IMG/VR virus record: IMGVR_UViG_3300033551_000014
Coordinates: 1-40,567 of that record
Length of the DNA stretch: 40,567 nt
Source of the DNA: a virus
Direction: 5' to 3' (one strand)
This document shows positions 6,445 through 16,067 of this stretch, piece after piece. The notes beneath the pieces are model-generated. The model was not told where the DNA came from. It searched no databases and saw only the letters and a program-made list of their open reading frames with translations. The translations under genes and the position numbers were made by a program. The stretch's first letter is position 1. Every line of letters begins with the position of its first letter.

Positions 6445-7233
6445 TTATGCAAAACGGGCACGGAGCCACGAGGAGAGGCGATCCCACAAAGATGGGGCAG
6501 GAGTAGGCATAGGCACGATAACGGGCTTGGCGGGCTCCGCAAGGGGCGGAACTGGCTTTGGAATGAACGACTCTTCGATGGACTTTGGAATAACCGGCTC
6601 AGTTAGTGCATCCTCGAACCTATCAGCGTAACCAGCGATCTTTGCGCCATTGGCCTTTACATCGCCGTTTACGGTCGCTCTGGCGCTGATGTAATCGGTC
6701 TTGGTCGCGTTGATGTAGTCAGCCAGCTTCTTGCCGGTGAACATCCCCTTCATGAGCCCAACAATGAGAATGCGGGCAGCGTATTCGGGGCGCTTGGCTA
6801 GATCGGGATGCGCAGAGAGGAATTCGCCAATGAGCTTGTTGAACTTCTCGTAATTCGCATAGCCCGTTAGCTGCACAAAACCACGGCCCCTATACGTGTA
6901 TCCGTCATTCTTCTCATCGTTGCCCATACGCCCGCCGTAAACCTCGTTAGCGAGCTTCTGAGCGTTCTTGACGAAGGGCTTGGCGCTTTCTACCGTGAAC
7001 CGGCTAGGCCATACCTGAGCGATCCTTGCGGCGCTGGTGTAGGTCAGGTTCTCGACAATGGGACGTAGGTTGCATTCGTGATTTGCCGTGGCTAGGGCAT
7101 AGGCAAGCTTGCGGGGATCACCGTCTCCATACGCTTCCCAAGCGGCTAGGATGGCGTTGAGAGATTCAACCTGCTCTTGGTCGAGTTTGCCGCCCTGTAG
7201 GGCTCTTGCCACATCGTAAATAGTCCCTGCCAT
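6445..7233 (-). CDS. Endolysin, GH19 chitinase-like
   Basis: The first 190 or so residues of this 262-residue protein match the GH19 lysozyme/chitinase-like endolysin family: the catalytic-type Glu53 in TANHECN, the following NLTYTSAARIAQVWPSRF block, and GYTYRGRGFVQLTGYANY near 110-127. The family cleaves the glycan strands of peptidoglycan. A Pro-rich linker (about 215-248) leads to a short amphipathic tail (LWDRLSSWLRARFA) that could bind membrane. No secretion signal is visible, so export through the holin is expected. Confidence 0.88.
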   Translation of the reverse strand: MAGTIYDVARALQGGKLDQEQVESLNAILAAWEAYGDGDPRKLAYALATANHECNLRPIVENLTYTSAARIAQVWPSRFTVESAKPFVKNAQKLANEVYGGRMGNDEKNDGYTYRGRGFVQLTGYANYEKFNKLIGEFLSAHPDLAKRPEYAARILIVGLMKGMFTGKKLADYINATKTDYISARATVNGDVKANGAKIAGYADRFEDALTEPVIPKSIEESFIPKPVPPLAEPAKPVIVPMPTPAPSLWDRLSSWLRARFA

Positions 7234-7256
7234 CTATCTACTCTCCTCTTGGGCTT

Positions 7257-8639
7257 CTAGTAGCCATAGAACATTTCCGTCATGCCTGAGATATTGTTGA
7301 TCTTGCCAACTCTCAGATTTGCGTTAATGGCCGTATCATTCACATAGACGATAGGCGGCTTTACCGTTCTGGTATCCTCAACGGTGAGCGTTCCGATATT
7401 CACGCAACTCTTGATCCCTGCCTTGCCAACCAAGGAAACCACGCTGCTATCGCCGCTGTTGAACGTGTGAGCATGTCCAATCCGAACAATGGACGCCACG
7501 CCCTGGTTCGCAACAGCGCTGTCATTGACAACGATCGGTGCGGAAGGAGAGCGGGCCTGTAGATGATCAATATCCAGATCGCCGCCAAGAACCTGCACAG
7601 CATAATGGCCAACGTTCTCTATGCTGAGATTACCGAACCGCGCAGATGGCTTATTGGGGCTTGTACCCTTCAGTCTGAGCAGACCGCTGCCCAGAACATT
7701 GCCGCTAAGGGTCGCTTCTGAAACAACGAGCTTTGCACCATGTCCCGGCGATATGGGCTTATTCAACCCTCGGACATTCATCGACCCTATAGAAATCATG
7801 CCGCCATTATGAATCCACGGCTCCACTGTTCCGTTAGCGACGAAATCGAGATTGAGGCTTCCGACATGCAGTTTAAAGTCATCGGAATCGACTGCCTTGA
7901 TAGATGACCCAGCATCAAGCCCCGACCCCTTCATGGATAGATAGCCGATGTTTGCTGTGAACCGACGCGATCCGGTATAATCATCGGGCTCGATATCGAG
8001 GCAATGGCGGTCTGTATCGTCGGGAGTTCCACCAAACAGGGACGCGCCGCCCTGCGTGTTATCCAGAGTTGCCGTACCGATATGCACCCTATCAGCATAG
8101 TGCCAGACAAGGTTCTTTCGCCCCGCCGTATGTGCCTTCAGCCGATGAATGACGATATTGTCGGAGAACTGCGTTGTTTCATTATCCCCGCCGATAAAGA
8201 CGTTATCACCCCGCGCATTGAAGGCAATGAGTTCGTCAATTTCCAGCCCATGCACATTGAAGATGAAGGCGCAGTGCATATGCTCGTTATTGTTCGATGC
8301 GATTTCAGGTACTGAACCATCAAGGCTTAGATCGCCACGAATGCGGATATTTTCGGATAGGGAATATCCCTTGCCAATGGATAGGAGACGAGTCCAAGAA
8401 CTAGCGCCGGGAGCCAGCTTAAGCTTAGTGTTCTTGCAATGGATATCGACGTTGCTAGGAACAAGGAAAGCCCATGCATTCGAGCCATCCTGACAGACGT
8501 AAAGCGTCTCGCCCTCGCACTCCATGCTGACAGGCTTCCCTGTCTGCGCATAAGCCATAAGGTCTTTGAATGCCTGCACATTAGTAGCGGCGGCTGAAGG
8601 GTCGTTATAGATGGCGCCGTATTCAGTGATGTGCTTCAA
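7257..8639 (-). CDS. Tailspike, beta-helix type
   Basis: This 460-residue protein begins with the pectate-lyase-like capping region common in phage tailspikes (YGAIYNDPSAAATNVQAF), then a long series of short strands with many Asn, Gly and Ile-x-Ile patterns, as in a right-handed parallel beta-helix. Its place directly after the tail-fibre gene suggests it is the receptor-binding or polysaccharide-degrading tip. The catalytic residues cannot be assigned by eye. Confidence 0.72.
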   Translation of the reverse strand: MKHITEYGAIYNDPSAAATNVQAFKDLMAYAQTGKPVSMECEGETLYVCQDGSNAWAFLVPSNVDIHCKNTKLKLAPGASSWTRLLSIGKGYSLSENIRIRGDLSLDGSVPEIASNNNEHMHCAFIFNVHGLEIDELIAFNARGDNVFIGGDNETTQFSDNIVIHRLKAHTAGRKNLVWHYADRVHIGTATLDNTQGGASLFGGTPDDTDRHCLDIEPDDYTGSRRFTANIGYLSMKGSGLDAGSSIKAVDSDDFKLHVGSLNLDFVANGTVEPWIHNGGMISIGSMNVRGLNKPISPGHGAKLVVSEATLSGNVLGSGLLRLKGTSPNKPSARFGNLSIENVGHYAVQVLGGDLDIDHLQARSPSAPIVVNDSAVANQGVASIVRIGHAHTFNSGDSSVVSLVGKAGIKSCVNIGTLTVEDTRTVKPPIVYVNDTAINANLRVGKINNISGMTEMFYGY

Positions 8640-10043
8640 TTACAACCTCGCATTAGCCACATAAGCGGAGATGGCTGCAACGTCATTAAGTGACGAAGAC
8701 GCCGTGATTGTAACAGACTTTCGCGATGCATTGCTGGCCTGTGGACCAACAGCAGCCGCGCTAGCGGTGAGCGTCATGGTTGGTGTCTTCGCCATTTCCA
8801 GCCCAAAGTCCGCCCATACCGTCGATGGCCTGCCCGCCGCCGTTGCGGCGCCAACGCGCTGGGTAAACGTATCTGTTTTGTAGTACCTTTCGGGACGGAA
8901 CACCGCGTTAACGTCACCCACCTCATACGGGCCGTACGATCCGGTCGCATTGGGATCGGCCTTAAAGCCCTCGTCAAAGAACTCAAAGACCGCTCCGCCT
9001 GTCGCCATGCCATTCGAGACAGCAGACGTACCCAAGATATTTCCCGCCTGCCATCCGGTTGTGCCCTGAAAGGTGCTACCGGCGGCTAGGGTTATGACTC
9101 GAACAATACCGACAGTTCCGTCTGTCGCGAGCCATGTTCCCGTGGTGTCTCCAGGAATAGCGAACTCACGAACTACGTCTGTATTTGCCTCGCCAGCGGA
9201 GATTGTGAAAAGGGCGACATAGGATCGCGTGGCCCCAGAGTTTCCGAGCCGATAGGCATAGGTTCCGGCAGGGCCTTTGAACCCTAGTCGCGCCACAACG
9301 GCCACTGCACTAGAGGTTCCCCACTTAAGGTCTCGTACATTCGAGCCTTCGAGGGTTTCTGCATAATTGAGATACTCCCCGGCTGCCAGGGAAGCGTCAG
9401 CTACCGTAATTGTGATCCGGTCACGGTAGCCACCAGCAGGGCTCAATGTCTGAACATTGACGCCTGTAATCGTGCCTGCTGACGTGACAAAGCTCATGAA
9501 GTTCTGGTCGGACAGATAGCGCCCGTTTGTCGTCCCGGAGGTCTGCCCATTCTCTTGGCTAACAAGCTTGTCACCGTTGACGGAGCGATTCCGTAGATAG
9601 TTCGGAGAAACTACCGGCTGGCCGCTGGCCCTGTAATAGAAAAGGCATCTCCAGTTTCCAGAACCTTCCGACACGAAGGCGGCAACATCTCCTGCCGCAG
9701 TTGTGATACTTGCGGCGTTGGGGAGAATAAGGGAGGTCGCGTTATAGGTGAGTGTCAAAGCGCCAGAAAAGCGCAAATACCTGATCGTACCGGCACGAAC
9801 CGTTCCGAAGCTGGTAATGGTGGTCGTTCCGGATACCGTAAGATACGCTTCAGATTGAGCGCCAATGTCGGTTGTCGTAGCGGATGCAATCGTGTCACTG
9901 GAAGTCCACCGGCCAATCATGCCAAGCGTGGCTTGAATGACATTATCCATCGTGGACATGTTTGCAATCGTGCCCTCAGTCGAAAACCCGCTGATGCTCG
10001 TATTGCTGGAATCGGTGGGAGATAGATCGGCTATTTCAGTCAT
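8640..10043 (-). CDS. Tail fibre / tailspike-associated protein
   Basis: This 467-residue protein is Thr/Ser/Gly/Ala-rich with repeated short beta strands. The N-terminal 140 residues (ending near FVSEGSGNWRCLFYYRASG) resemble a module found at the start or middle of many phage fibre proteins. I start at ATG 10043; an in-frame TTG lies two codons upstream. It lies between the SleB hydrolase and the tailspike genes, so it is probably a fibre or adaptor at the tail tip. Confidence 0.7.
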   Translation of the reverse strand: MTEIADLSPTDSSNTSISGFSTEGTIANMSTMDNVIQATLGMIGRWTSSDTIASATTTDIGAQSEAYLTVSGTTTITSFGTVRAGTIRYLRFSGALTLTYNATSLILPNAASITTAAGDVAAFVSEGSGNWRCLFYYRASGQPVVSPNYLRNRSVNGDKLVSQENGQTSGTTNGRYLSDQNFMSFVTSAGTITGVNVQTLSPAGGYRDRITITVADASLAAGEYLNYAETLEGSNVRDLKWGTSSAVAVVARLGFKGPAGTYAYRLGNSGATRSYVALFTISAGEANTDVVREFAIPGDTTGTWLATDGTVGIVRVITLAAGSTFQGTTGWQAGNILGTSAVSNGMATGGAVFEFFDEGFKADPNATGSYGPYEVGDVNAVFRPERYYKTDTFTQRVGAATAAGRPSTVWADFGLEMAKTPTMTLTASAAAVGPQASNASRKSVTITASSSLNDVAAISAYVANARL

Positions 10044-10083
10044 TTTCAACCACCGCTTTTGATGTGTTCATTGCTAACATTTC

Positions 10084-11613
10084 CTAGCCCGAAATACTAG
10101 AAGCGCTGCCGCTATAGGACGAAAGCCCTGTGCGTCCGGTAATTCTATCCTCTAGCGTTGGGGCGCGCTGCGTAAGGGCGTTATAGGCCTGTGCCTGAGA
10201 CATTCCCTGAGCCATCAGCGATTGAATAGGCGTCATGGGCTGGGGACGGGGGGCGCTGTACGATCCTGCACCGTTTACCGTTACCCTGAGCGGCGAAGAC
10301 TGTGCGGCCATCCGTGGCATAGCCTGCGGGGTGCGCATGGGCGCAATATCTGGCCTTCGACGCGGCAAAGGCACGGCAGACATAGGAGAAGGCACAACCT
10401 GAATAGGCGGCTGGTTCAACGGTACGAAGCTAGGCTGGACAATCGGGTTTGGAACTAGGCGGTTTGGAATGAAACCGGGCTGATTGAATACCGGAGCCAT
10501 CTGCGTTGCAACGCGCTCACCTAGAGCCGTATTCGCCGCATAGTTAGAATCCCTGGCGCGTGGATTAAATGGCTGGGGAGCCGTTACCGCTGTGGCCTGC
10601 TGGGCAGTAGGCACAGATGGCAAAGCCCGCTCTACGTTGCTCTGTGTGACCGTAAGCGATGCTCTGCGTGCTGCGTCATTGATCTGTGCCGAAGTTGGGT
10701 TGGGCATAGAACTGGCAGTGAATGGAACCGACTGCACAACACGAGTGGTTGGAGGCTGTCCAATATTAGACGGCGGGAGTTCAGGAAGGCGAACACGAGC
10801 GGGGGAAGGTGTAAGGGAGCCAAGGCCACCCGTTACCGTTGTCGGCGTCATATCCGGGATATGGTACGAGTAGATATTGCTGCCGTCTGCGGTGAGACGT
10901 GGCGTGACGGCGTTCTGCGTAGCCGCGATCATATCGACAGCACGAGTTGCATTCACATTCCCACGCTGCGCATTTACAGCGGCCATGGAAGGGGTGACGA
11001 TATCGGGCGCTGATGGCCTGCGCTGGGGCAGAGGAGGCGGAAGTGGCGTAACCTGCGCCATTTGAGCCGATGCGCTCATGCGAGGGTCACGCATCTGTCC
11101 AAGATCGTCGGACATGGTTCGGGGCGTAGGAGCCACACGGAGGGGCGGCGTCGTGTCCTGAAGGCTGGCGACGACATTGGGGATTTCGCCGGGAGGAACA
11201 GGGCGCGTTGGATAATAGAGATGGCCGTTACGCTCGATAGTCCCGTACTTGTTCTGACTATCGTGGAAAGGCGACTTAACCGATGGCGTCTTGTAGAACA
11301 GCGCACCGCCCGTATAGTCAGGGCGCGTTCCGCTCAGAACAAGATCAAGGGCTCGCTCACCGCTCTTATAGGTGTCGGAGCTGGTGGAGAACTGGCTAGG
11401 GTTGTTTCCCCCTGCACTTGTCGGGTTCCAGGCGCTAAACTCATTAGGCTGAAGAGCGGCAGCAGCAGGATCGGCGGGGAAGTCACCCGAATTGGCGCGA
11501 TTGAGAATGACCTGAATAACATCGGCCATACCCTCGACGCCTTCACCCCTAGCTTCACCAAGGGCCGTGCGGATAAGAATGTCACGCTGGTACGGAGTTA
11601 GTTCAGTGGCCAT
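10084..11613 (-). CDS. Virion-associated SleB-type cell wall hydrolase
   Basis: Residues about 8-135 of this 509-residue protein match the SleB/Hydrolase_2 family: IRTALGEARGEG with the likely catalytic Glu20, MADVIQVILNRANSGDFP, the QPNEFSAWNP block and TGGALFYKTP. These enzymes cut peptidoglycan. The remaining 370 residues are Pro/Gln/Ala-rich low-complexity sequence. A large protein of this type among ejection genes is more likely a virion enzyme opening the wall during DNA entry than the lysis enzyme, since a GH19 endolysin is encoded separately. Confidence 0.83.
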   Translation of the reverse strand: MATELTPYQRDILIRTALGEARGEGVEGMADVIQVILNRANSGDFPADPAAAALQPNEFSAWNPTSAGGNNPSQFSTSSDTYKSGERALDLVLSGTRPDYTGGALFYKTPSVKSPFHDSQNKYGTIERNGHLYYPTRPVPPGEIPNVVASLQDTTPPLRVAPTPRTMSDDLGQMRDPRMSASAQMAQVTPLPPPLPQRRPSAPDIVTPSMAAVNAQRGNVNATRAVDMIAATQNAVTPRLTADGSNIYSYHIPDMTPTTVTGGLGSLTPSPARVRLPELPPSNIGQPPTTRVVQSVPFTASSMPNPTSAQINDAARRASLTVTQSNVERALPSVPTAQQATAVTAPQPFNPRARDSNYAANTALGERVATQMAPVFNQPGFIPNRLVPNPIVQPSFVPLNQPPIQVVPSPMSAVPLPRRRPDIAPMRTPQAMPRMAAQSSPLRVTVNGAGSYSAPRPQPMTPIQSLMAQGMSQAQAYNALTQRAPTLEDRITGRTGLSSYSGSASSISG

Positions 11614-11881
11614 TGACGTTTTCCCAAGCTAGGGCAGATTTATCACGAATGACCAACGGCGTAAGCCCCCGAACGCCTATTACAGCGTCGAGGGCTTTAA
11701 CCATTAGCGAGAGCGTGGTATGGGGGTTGTTGCAAGTGGCGGTTTTCCCGACCCCACCTGCCGACTGACGAAAGCCACTTCGTCCAGTGAGGCTATAACT
11801 AGCACCCGATCCGCTTAGTTTCAAGCCATCATTGCCCAAAGAGCCAGTAGTCCGTCGCAAGCCATGCGAAAAGGACGTGCT
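11614..11881. other. Gene-poor stretch before the inverted cassette
   Basis: This stretch separates the leftward SleB gene from the rightward gene at 11882. A leftward frame ending at 11603 in an overlap with the SleB start reads plausibly (the last 33 codons, from ATG 11704, look protein-like), but it lacks a ribosome site and runs on into the antisense of the + gene. It could be a short coupled leader gene or a gene fragment left by insertion of the cassette. Confidence 0.3.
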
Positions 11882-12292
11882 ATGGGTAAAGACCGATTTA
11901 AGCGAGCGAACGGCGCCAAACATTGGGTGCAACTTGAGCACTACCTGCTCGAATGCGCGGCATGGAAGGCCCTGACGCCTAATGCCCGGATCGTCTACAT
12001 TGAGATCAAGAAGCGATACAACGGACGCAATAACGGCATGCTGGCCTTGAGCAGTCGTGACGCTGGCGATGCGATCAATGCTTCTCATAACACCGGAGCC
12101 CGCGCGTTGAGGGAATTGGTAGAGGCAGGATTTCTGGTCATCTGCACCGGAAGCTCATTCAACCGGAAAGTCAGGCTAGCAACAGAATATCGAATTACCG
12201 AGGCCAGAGATGATCGTGACGGGTTCGATCCGTTGCCGACAAAGGACTTCATGAAATCAAAACACAGTGGCATGGGTGACACCAAACGGTAA
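11882..12292 (+). CDS. Winged-helix replication-initiator-like protein
   Basis: This 136-residue protein has the fold pattern of the helix-turn-helix domain shared by plasmid and phage replication proteins: LPHYLL-like helix (VQLEHYLLECAAWKALTPNA), then RIVYIEIKKRYNGRNNGMLALS, a recognition region (DAGDAINASHNTGARALREL), and a beta wing ending in YRIT. I start at 11882 behind AAGGAC. It is the only sizeable rightward gene among the virion genes and is followed at once by three iteron-like repeats, so DNA binding at its own 3' side is likely. Replication or autoregulation are both possible. Confidence 0.7.
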   Translation: MGKDRFKRANGAKHWVQLEHYLLECAAWKALTPNARIVYIEIKKRYNGRNNGMLALSSRDAGDAINASHNTGARALRELVEAGFLVICTGSSFNRKVRLATEYRITEARDDRDGFDPLPTKDFMKSKHSGMGDTKR

Positions 12293-12402
12293 CGTACATG
12301 ACATACCACGACGCATTTCTCGTCCAAAATTAACCCCCTCGTAACGCACATGACACTTAATGGTTGAAATGACGGCTTTCATAAGTAACGTGGGTATGAC
12401 AC
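12289..12402 (+). repeat. Three iteron-like direct repeats
   Basis: Copies at 12289-12304, 12341-12356 and 12385-12402 share GTAACG followed by a variable stretch and ATGACAY. The first is GTAACGTACATGACAT and overlaps the stop codon of the winged-helix gene; the third has a two-base insertion. Spacings are 52 and 44 bases, about five and four helical turns, so the sites could face one side of the helix. They are candidate binding sites for the protein encoded immediately upstream. Confidence 0.6.
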
Positions 12403-12449
12403 ATATTGATCTACACCACTTCCCACAGCGGGCAACGGAGGATGAGAGC

Positions 12450-12548
12450 GTGCAGATGAACAACCGAAAGACAGCCGAGTGGTGGTTTGGCATTATCTGC
12501 CTAGCCCTGCTGTTTGCATTTATGGGCTGGTATCGAACCATTTCCTAG
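12450..12548 (+). CDS. One-helix membrane peptide
   Basis: A GTG start at 12450 lies eight bases after GGAGG; an ATG lies two codons further on. The product of 32 residues is a short polar head and a single strong hydrophobic helix (WFGIICLALLFAFMGW). It ends by overlapping, tail to tail, the leftward gene at 12545. It may be part of the inverted cassette with the winged-helix gene. Role unknown. Confidence 0.5.
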   Translation: MQMNNRKTAEWWFGIICLALLFAFMGWYRTIS

Positions 12549-14278
12549 CTTCCACCCAAAAGAGCACCGCGAGCAGCCAGTTCGGCAGCGGTAATGCCGC
12601 TCAATAGCGACTGCGGAACGGGGATAGGTGCTGCAATTGGAAGATTGGGCGTAGCAACGGCCTGAGCGGCTCGATTGGCTGCATTAACGCCCATTGTTTC
12701 ACTAGCCTTTCGTGCACCAGCACCTACACCGGCTGCGAGGAGGCCACCAATTGGTCCGAGTGGCGTCATAGAACCAGCAGTCACGCCAGCTACGCCACCC
12801 ATCCAGTTCGGCGCTCCGCTATTGCTGAAGCCAAACTTCCCCAGGAGCGTAACAAGGTTAGAGCCCGCCGTTCCATTCGCGACCTTTTCGAGTTCGGTTC
12901 GTTCCGCCGCATTGAATAGCTTACGAGTTGACGGATTGCGAAGAAGGGCTTGAAACTGAAGGCGCAGACCGTTTTCCATGCCGGATTTGTAGGTTTCAGC
13001 CTTTTGAATTGCTTCTTCGATCAGCCCAACCTTAGAAGCACGGCTCCACGTCGAGATGCCTCGCATAAGGCTGTTGGCCGCTTGCGTAGGGTCTGCGCCT
13101 CCAAGAATGTCTGCTGGCTTCAGCGACTGAATGAAGTTGTCCAATTCGGAAACGACTTTCGAACCCAAAGCGGCGTCTCGACCCTGAGCGCTGCCTGCAA
13201 CCTTACCGGCAAGCTGACGAATAAGGTGCAGGTCTTTCATGTCGATTGCCACACCCTGAGAAGTTTCATCGGCAATTCGCATGAGGGTGGACAGAAGGCC
13301 GGTCGCCTGCGGATCATTATCCGCGTTGATGCGAAGCTTGTTGGCAAACTGCTGTACATCGCCAAGGAAGCGGAAATATGCGTTGTCACTGATGGCGAGC
13401 GGCGTCCCACCGGTAGCAGCATCAAACATACTGCTGGCAGCGCTGCGCAGGCTTGCTGCGTTTGGGGCGCCTTGTAGTGCATTGGAGGTCATGCGGCTCT
13501 GTACCGCCCGCGTGGCGGCGTCTGCTACACCTTCGGCGGTTTTGCGAACTCCCGCCCCTACAGCAGGGATAGCGCCACCAACCAAGGCCGGGAGAACAGC
13601 ATTCTGGGTCGCTTCAAGAGGCGCTTGCCCCCGAACCATATTGTCCGCCGCCGTGAGGCCAAGAGTAGAGCCAAGCCCGCTTGCAATACGCGCGCCGGTT
13701 GATCCAGTGACGCCAAGGGCAGTTGAACCAATCGTCTCGCCACCTGCCAGCGTGAGGGCAGCAGGACTAAGCCCTTGCGCAACGGCACGCGGGGCGCCAG
13801 CAACCCCAAATGCGGCTAAGTTAGCTGCGGCAGAACCGGCAAGGTTGGCGATAGGATTGCCCTTTGCCAATTCTTCGCGACGACGACGAAGCCCTTCAAC
13901 CGTTTGTCCGTAGTCTCCGCCAGTCAGAACAGACCCAGCGCCAAGAATGGCGTCAGATGTATTTTGAAGCAGCGGGCCTACAACAGGAACCGTATTTATG
14001 CCAGCCAGCGTCGTTGCAATTGAGCCTTCGAGGTTTGTTGGCGCCGCTCGCGGCTCACTACGCGGTGCAATTGGTCCAGATGCAAACTGAGAGGCCTGAG
14101 AGGCTGCGGATAGCGCATCGTTGAATGCGGGCGATGGGTTTGCGGTCCCTGGCGTCTGCCCAGAAATACCCAGCGATGCCGCAATCTCGTCCACCGTGGC
14201 CTGTTGCTGTTCGGGAGACATGCGAAGAAACTCATCGCCAACCGTTACAGTCTGATTGCCGATTGTGAGTTTTGCCAT
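12545..14278 (-). CDS. Putative internal virion / DNA ejection protein (577 aa)
   Basis: This Ala/Gly-rich 577-residue protein lies in the position of the ejection genes of P22-like phages. Long hydrophobic Gly/Ala segments (around residues 155-240 and near 500-530) alternate with helical regions, as expected for a protein that forms part of the conduit through the host envelope. The N-terminus (TIGNQTVTVGDEFLRMSPEQQQATVDEI) resembles the start found on several alphaproteobacterial phage internal proteins. Function is inferred from composition and place. Confidence 0.65.
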   Translation of the reverse strand: MAKLTIGNQTVTVGDEFLRMSPEQQQATVDEIAASLGISGQTPGTANPSPAFNDALSAASQASQFASGPIAPRSEPRAAPTNLEGSIATTLAGINTVPVVGPLLQNTSDAILGAGSVLTGGDYGQTVEGLRRRREELAKGNPIANLAGSAAANLAAFGVAGAPRAVAQGLSPAALTLAGGETIGSTALGVTGSTGARIASGLGSTLGLTAADNMVRGQAPLEATQNAVLPALVGGAIPAVGAGVRKTAEGVADAATRAVQSRMTSNALQGAPNAASLRSAASSMFDAATGGTPLAISDNAYFRFLGDVQQFANKLRINADNDPQATGLLSTLMRIADETSQGVAIDMKDLHLIRQLAGKVAGSAQGRDAALGSKVVSELDNFIQSLKPADILGGADPTQAANSLMRGISTWSRASKVGLIEEAIQKAETYKSGMENGLRLQFQALLRNPSTRKLFNAAERTELEKVANGTAGSNLVTLLGKFGFSNSGAPNWMGGVAGVTAGSMTPLGPIGGLLAAGVGAGARKASETMGVNAANRAAQAVATPNLPIAAPIPVPQSLLSGITAAELAARGALLGGS

Positions 14279-15355
14279 TTACTGCCCAATGCTCCAAGGA
14301 ACGCCGCTAGAGGTCGTGCCGCCGTTTGGTTGCGGACGTGGCGCTTGGCCATACCCGCCAATTGCACCAGCCTGCGCCTGAAGCTTGGCGTAGCCATCAG
14401 ACACCGCTTGCTCAAGCTCCGTAAGCGACTTTTCAAACAGCGCCTTATCGCCTCGGGCCATTGCCTCTTCAAGGTTCGAAATAGCGCCTTCAGCCTTGCG
14501 GCTTTCGAAGTCGGTGATCTGTCCACCGCCACGAAGCACTTCACGCGCCTCAAGGAAGGTTCGATTGATAAGGCGATTTGTCTCAATCTGGAAATTGGCT
14601 CGTTCCGACTGTGGCATGGTCGGAAGCATCTGCTGGGGAACGCCCAGAATGTTGCCGAACTGCTCTTCCATGCCCTTTGCCTGATCACGAACAGACTGGA
14701 TTGCGGAGAGAGTCTGTTGCGTTGTCAGTGCTGCGGCAGGAAGATCAAACTGAGCACTACCCGTTCCACGCCCAAACACAGACCCGGCAGCGCGATCAGC
14801 ATTGAGGTCGTAAGGCCCAAGAAGGGAAACGCCTTCAGGAGTGCGGGCCGGGATCATCTCGCCAGTGTCGGATGGCTGAAGATAAACCGGATTGCCCTGA
14901 GCATCGCGCCCCCACTGTCCGCTAAGGCTTACTCGTGGACCGCTACCGCTTGCATCTGCCGGGGGCGTAATCCAAGATCCATCAGCGGGGTTATAGAGGC
15001 TCCCTCCAACACTCATAAGGCCGGAGCCAGGATCGGCAACCTTAGTTGCCTCCTGCAACGCAAACATGCCCTGTCCTGCATCAACGAGGGGGATTAGATC
15101 ATCACGGCCACGCTGCCGCAGCCATTCCTTAGTGGCGTTGGTTTCTTCCTGCTGCTGCATGAAGTCCTGTTGCTCTTGACCGTACTGACGATCCAGAGCC
15201 ATGCCCTGAGCGGCGCCCGAAGCAGCATCCCCAAGGTTAGGAGACAACAGGCCCGCACCAAGACCGAGAAGGGCATTACGACGCGGCGCTACCCAATCCG
15301 ATACGGGGTTCTGAAATGGAAGGAGGCCGGGAGCAGAGTAGGGAGCGCGTGCCAT
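14279..15355 (-). CDS. Putative internal virion / DNA ejection protein (358 aa)
   Basis: This 358-residue protein has a Gly/Ala-rich hydrophobic N-terminal part (about 28-55), a Gln-rich helix (QEQQDFMQQQEE) and a helical C-terminal domain. It abuts the 577-residue ejection candidate. Helical, Gln-rich composition is typical of P22 gp7/gp16/gp20-type ejection proteins, though no sequence match is clear by eye. Confidence 0.65.
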   Translation of the reverse strand: MARAPYSAPGLLPFQNPVSDWVAPRRNALLGLGAGLLSPNLGDAASGAAQGMALDRQYGQEQQDFMQQQEETNATKEWLRQRGRDDLIPLVDAGQGMFALQEATKVADPGSGLMSVGGSLYNPADGSWITPPADASGSGPRVSLSGQWGRDAQGNPVYLQPSDTGEMIPARTPEGVSLLGPYDLNADRAAGSVFGRGTGSAQFDLPAAALTTQQTLSAIQSVRDQAKGMEEQFGNILGVPQQMLPTMPQSERANFQIETNRLINRTFLEAREVLRGGGQITDFESRKAEGAISNLEEAMARGDKALFEKSLTELEQAVSDGYAKLQAQAGAIGGYGQAPRPQPNGGTTSSGVPWSIGQ

Positions 15356-15363
15356 TTAGGACC

Positions 15364-16065
15364 TCACAAGAAACCAAGACCAGTTGCCGCCAAGCCTGTG
15401 CCAACTTTCCACCAGGGCTGCGACTGCGTGGTGGTCGTTCCTGAAGTCGGAGCGGTGCCAGCAAACACGGACGCGCCGCGCTGGAGGGTATTCCAGCCTG
15501 CGTTGTTGGTCACATCGAACAGGCGTTCCGCATCAGTGGCCTTGGCAAGTGCCTGCGCATCGAGGATTTGACCGCCCTGAAGCTGTGCACCGGCTGGGAG
15601 CATGCTAGCCTGATAGAGGTTCGGAAGGTTCTGCAACGCCTGCTGCTGACGCCCGTAATCGTACTGAGCGAGCGAGCCGCCAACATCATTGATCAAAGCG
15701 TCTTCATGTGATCCAGAGCCAAAGCGCCCTGAGCCCTGAAGGATGGCGTTTGTATTGGTGCTCACATCATCAATGAGCCGCTGTCGAGTTGGATCGGCCC
15801 CGAAGTTGCCAGCCGCAATCTGAGCCTGCTGCCCAATGGCGTTCGTAATGCCCTGACCATAAGCAGCGTTGTTGGGATTGTTGGTGAGAGCGTTGACACC
15901 GCCCATAGTCGCGCTGGAAAGGTCAGGAGCGAGGGAGCCGGTAAATGGCCTGACGCCCGTCGAAAGCTGCGTATTAAGCTGGTTGCCAATCGTGGTTGCA
16001 GCCGCCTGCATAGCCGGATTGGTTAGGCCGGTGCTCTGTGATCCTGTATCTACATTGCCGCCCAT
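15364..16065 (-). CDS. Putative internal virion / DNA ejection protein (233 aa)
   Basis: This 233-residue protein has a low-complexity Gln/Asn/Thr/Ala-rich sequence with a short hydrophobic C-terminus (GTGLAATGLGFL). It forms a block with the two downstream ejection candidates. The GFGSGSHEDALINDVGGSLAQYDYGRQQQALQ-type region (described here by its first residues only, near 116-146) is a pattern common to small ejection proteins of podoviruses. Confidence 0.6.
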   Translation of the reverse strand: MGGNVDTGSQSTGLTNPAMQAAATTIGNQLNTQLSTGVRPFTGSLAPDLSSATMGGVNALTNNPNNAAYGQGITNAIGQQAQIAAGNFGADPTRQRLIDDVSTNTNAILQGSGRFGSGSHEDALINDVGGSLAQYDYGRQQQALQNLPNLYQASMLPAGAQLQGGQILDAQALAKATDAERLFDVTNNAGWNTLQRGASVFAGTAPTSGTTTTQSQPWWKVGTGLAATGLGFL

Positions 16066-16067
16066 AT

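Noticed and set aside
11603-12088. A 161-codon leftward frame opposite the winged-helix gene
   Set aside because: Most of it is antisense to a well-supported gene. Only its last 33 codons look protein-like, and no start with a ribosome site serves them.
14204-15097. A 297-codon rightward frame opposite the ejection genes
   Set aside because: It is antisense to two continuous leftward virion genes and lacks a ribosome site and recognisable domains.
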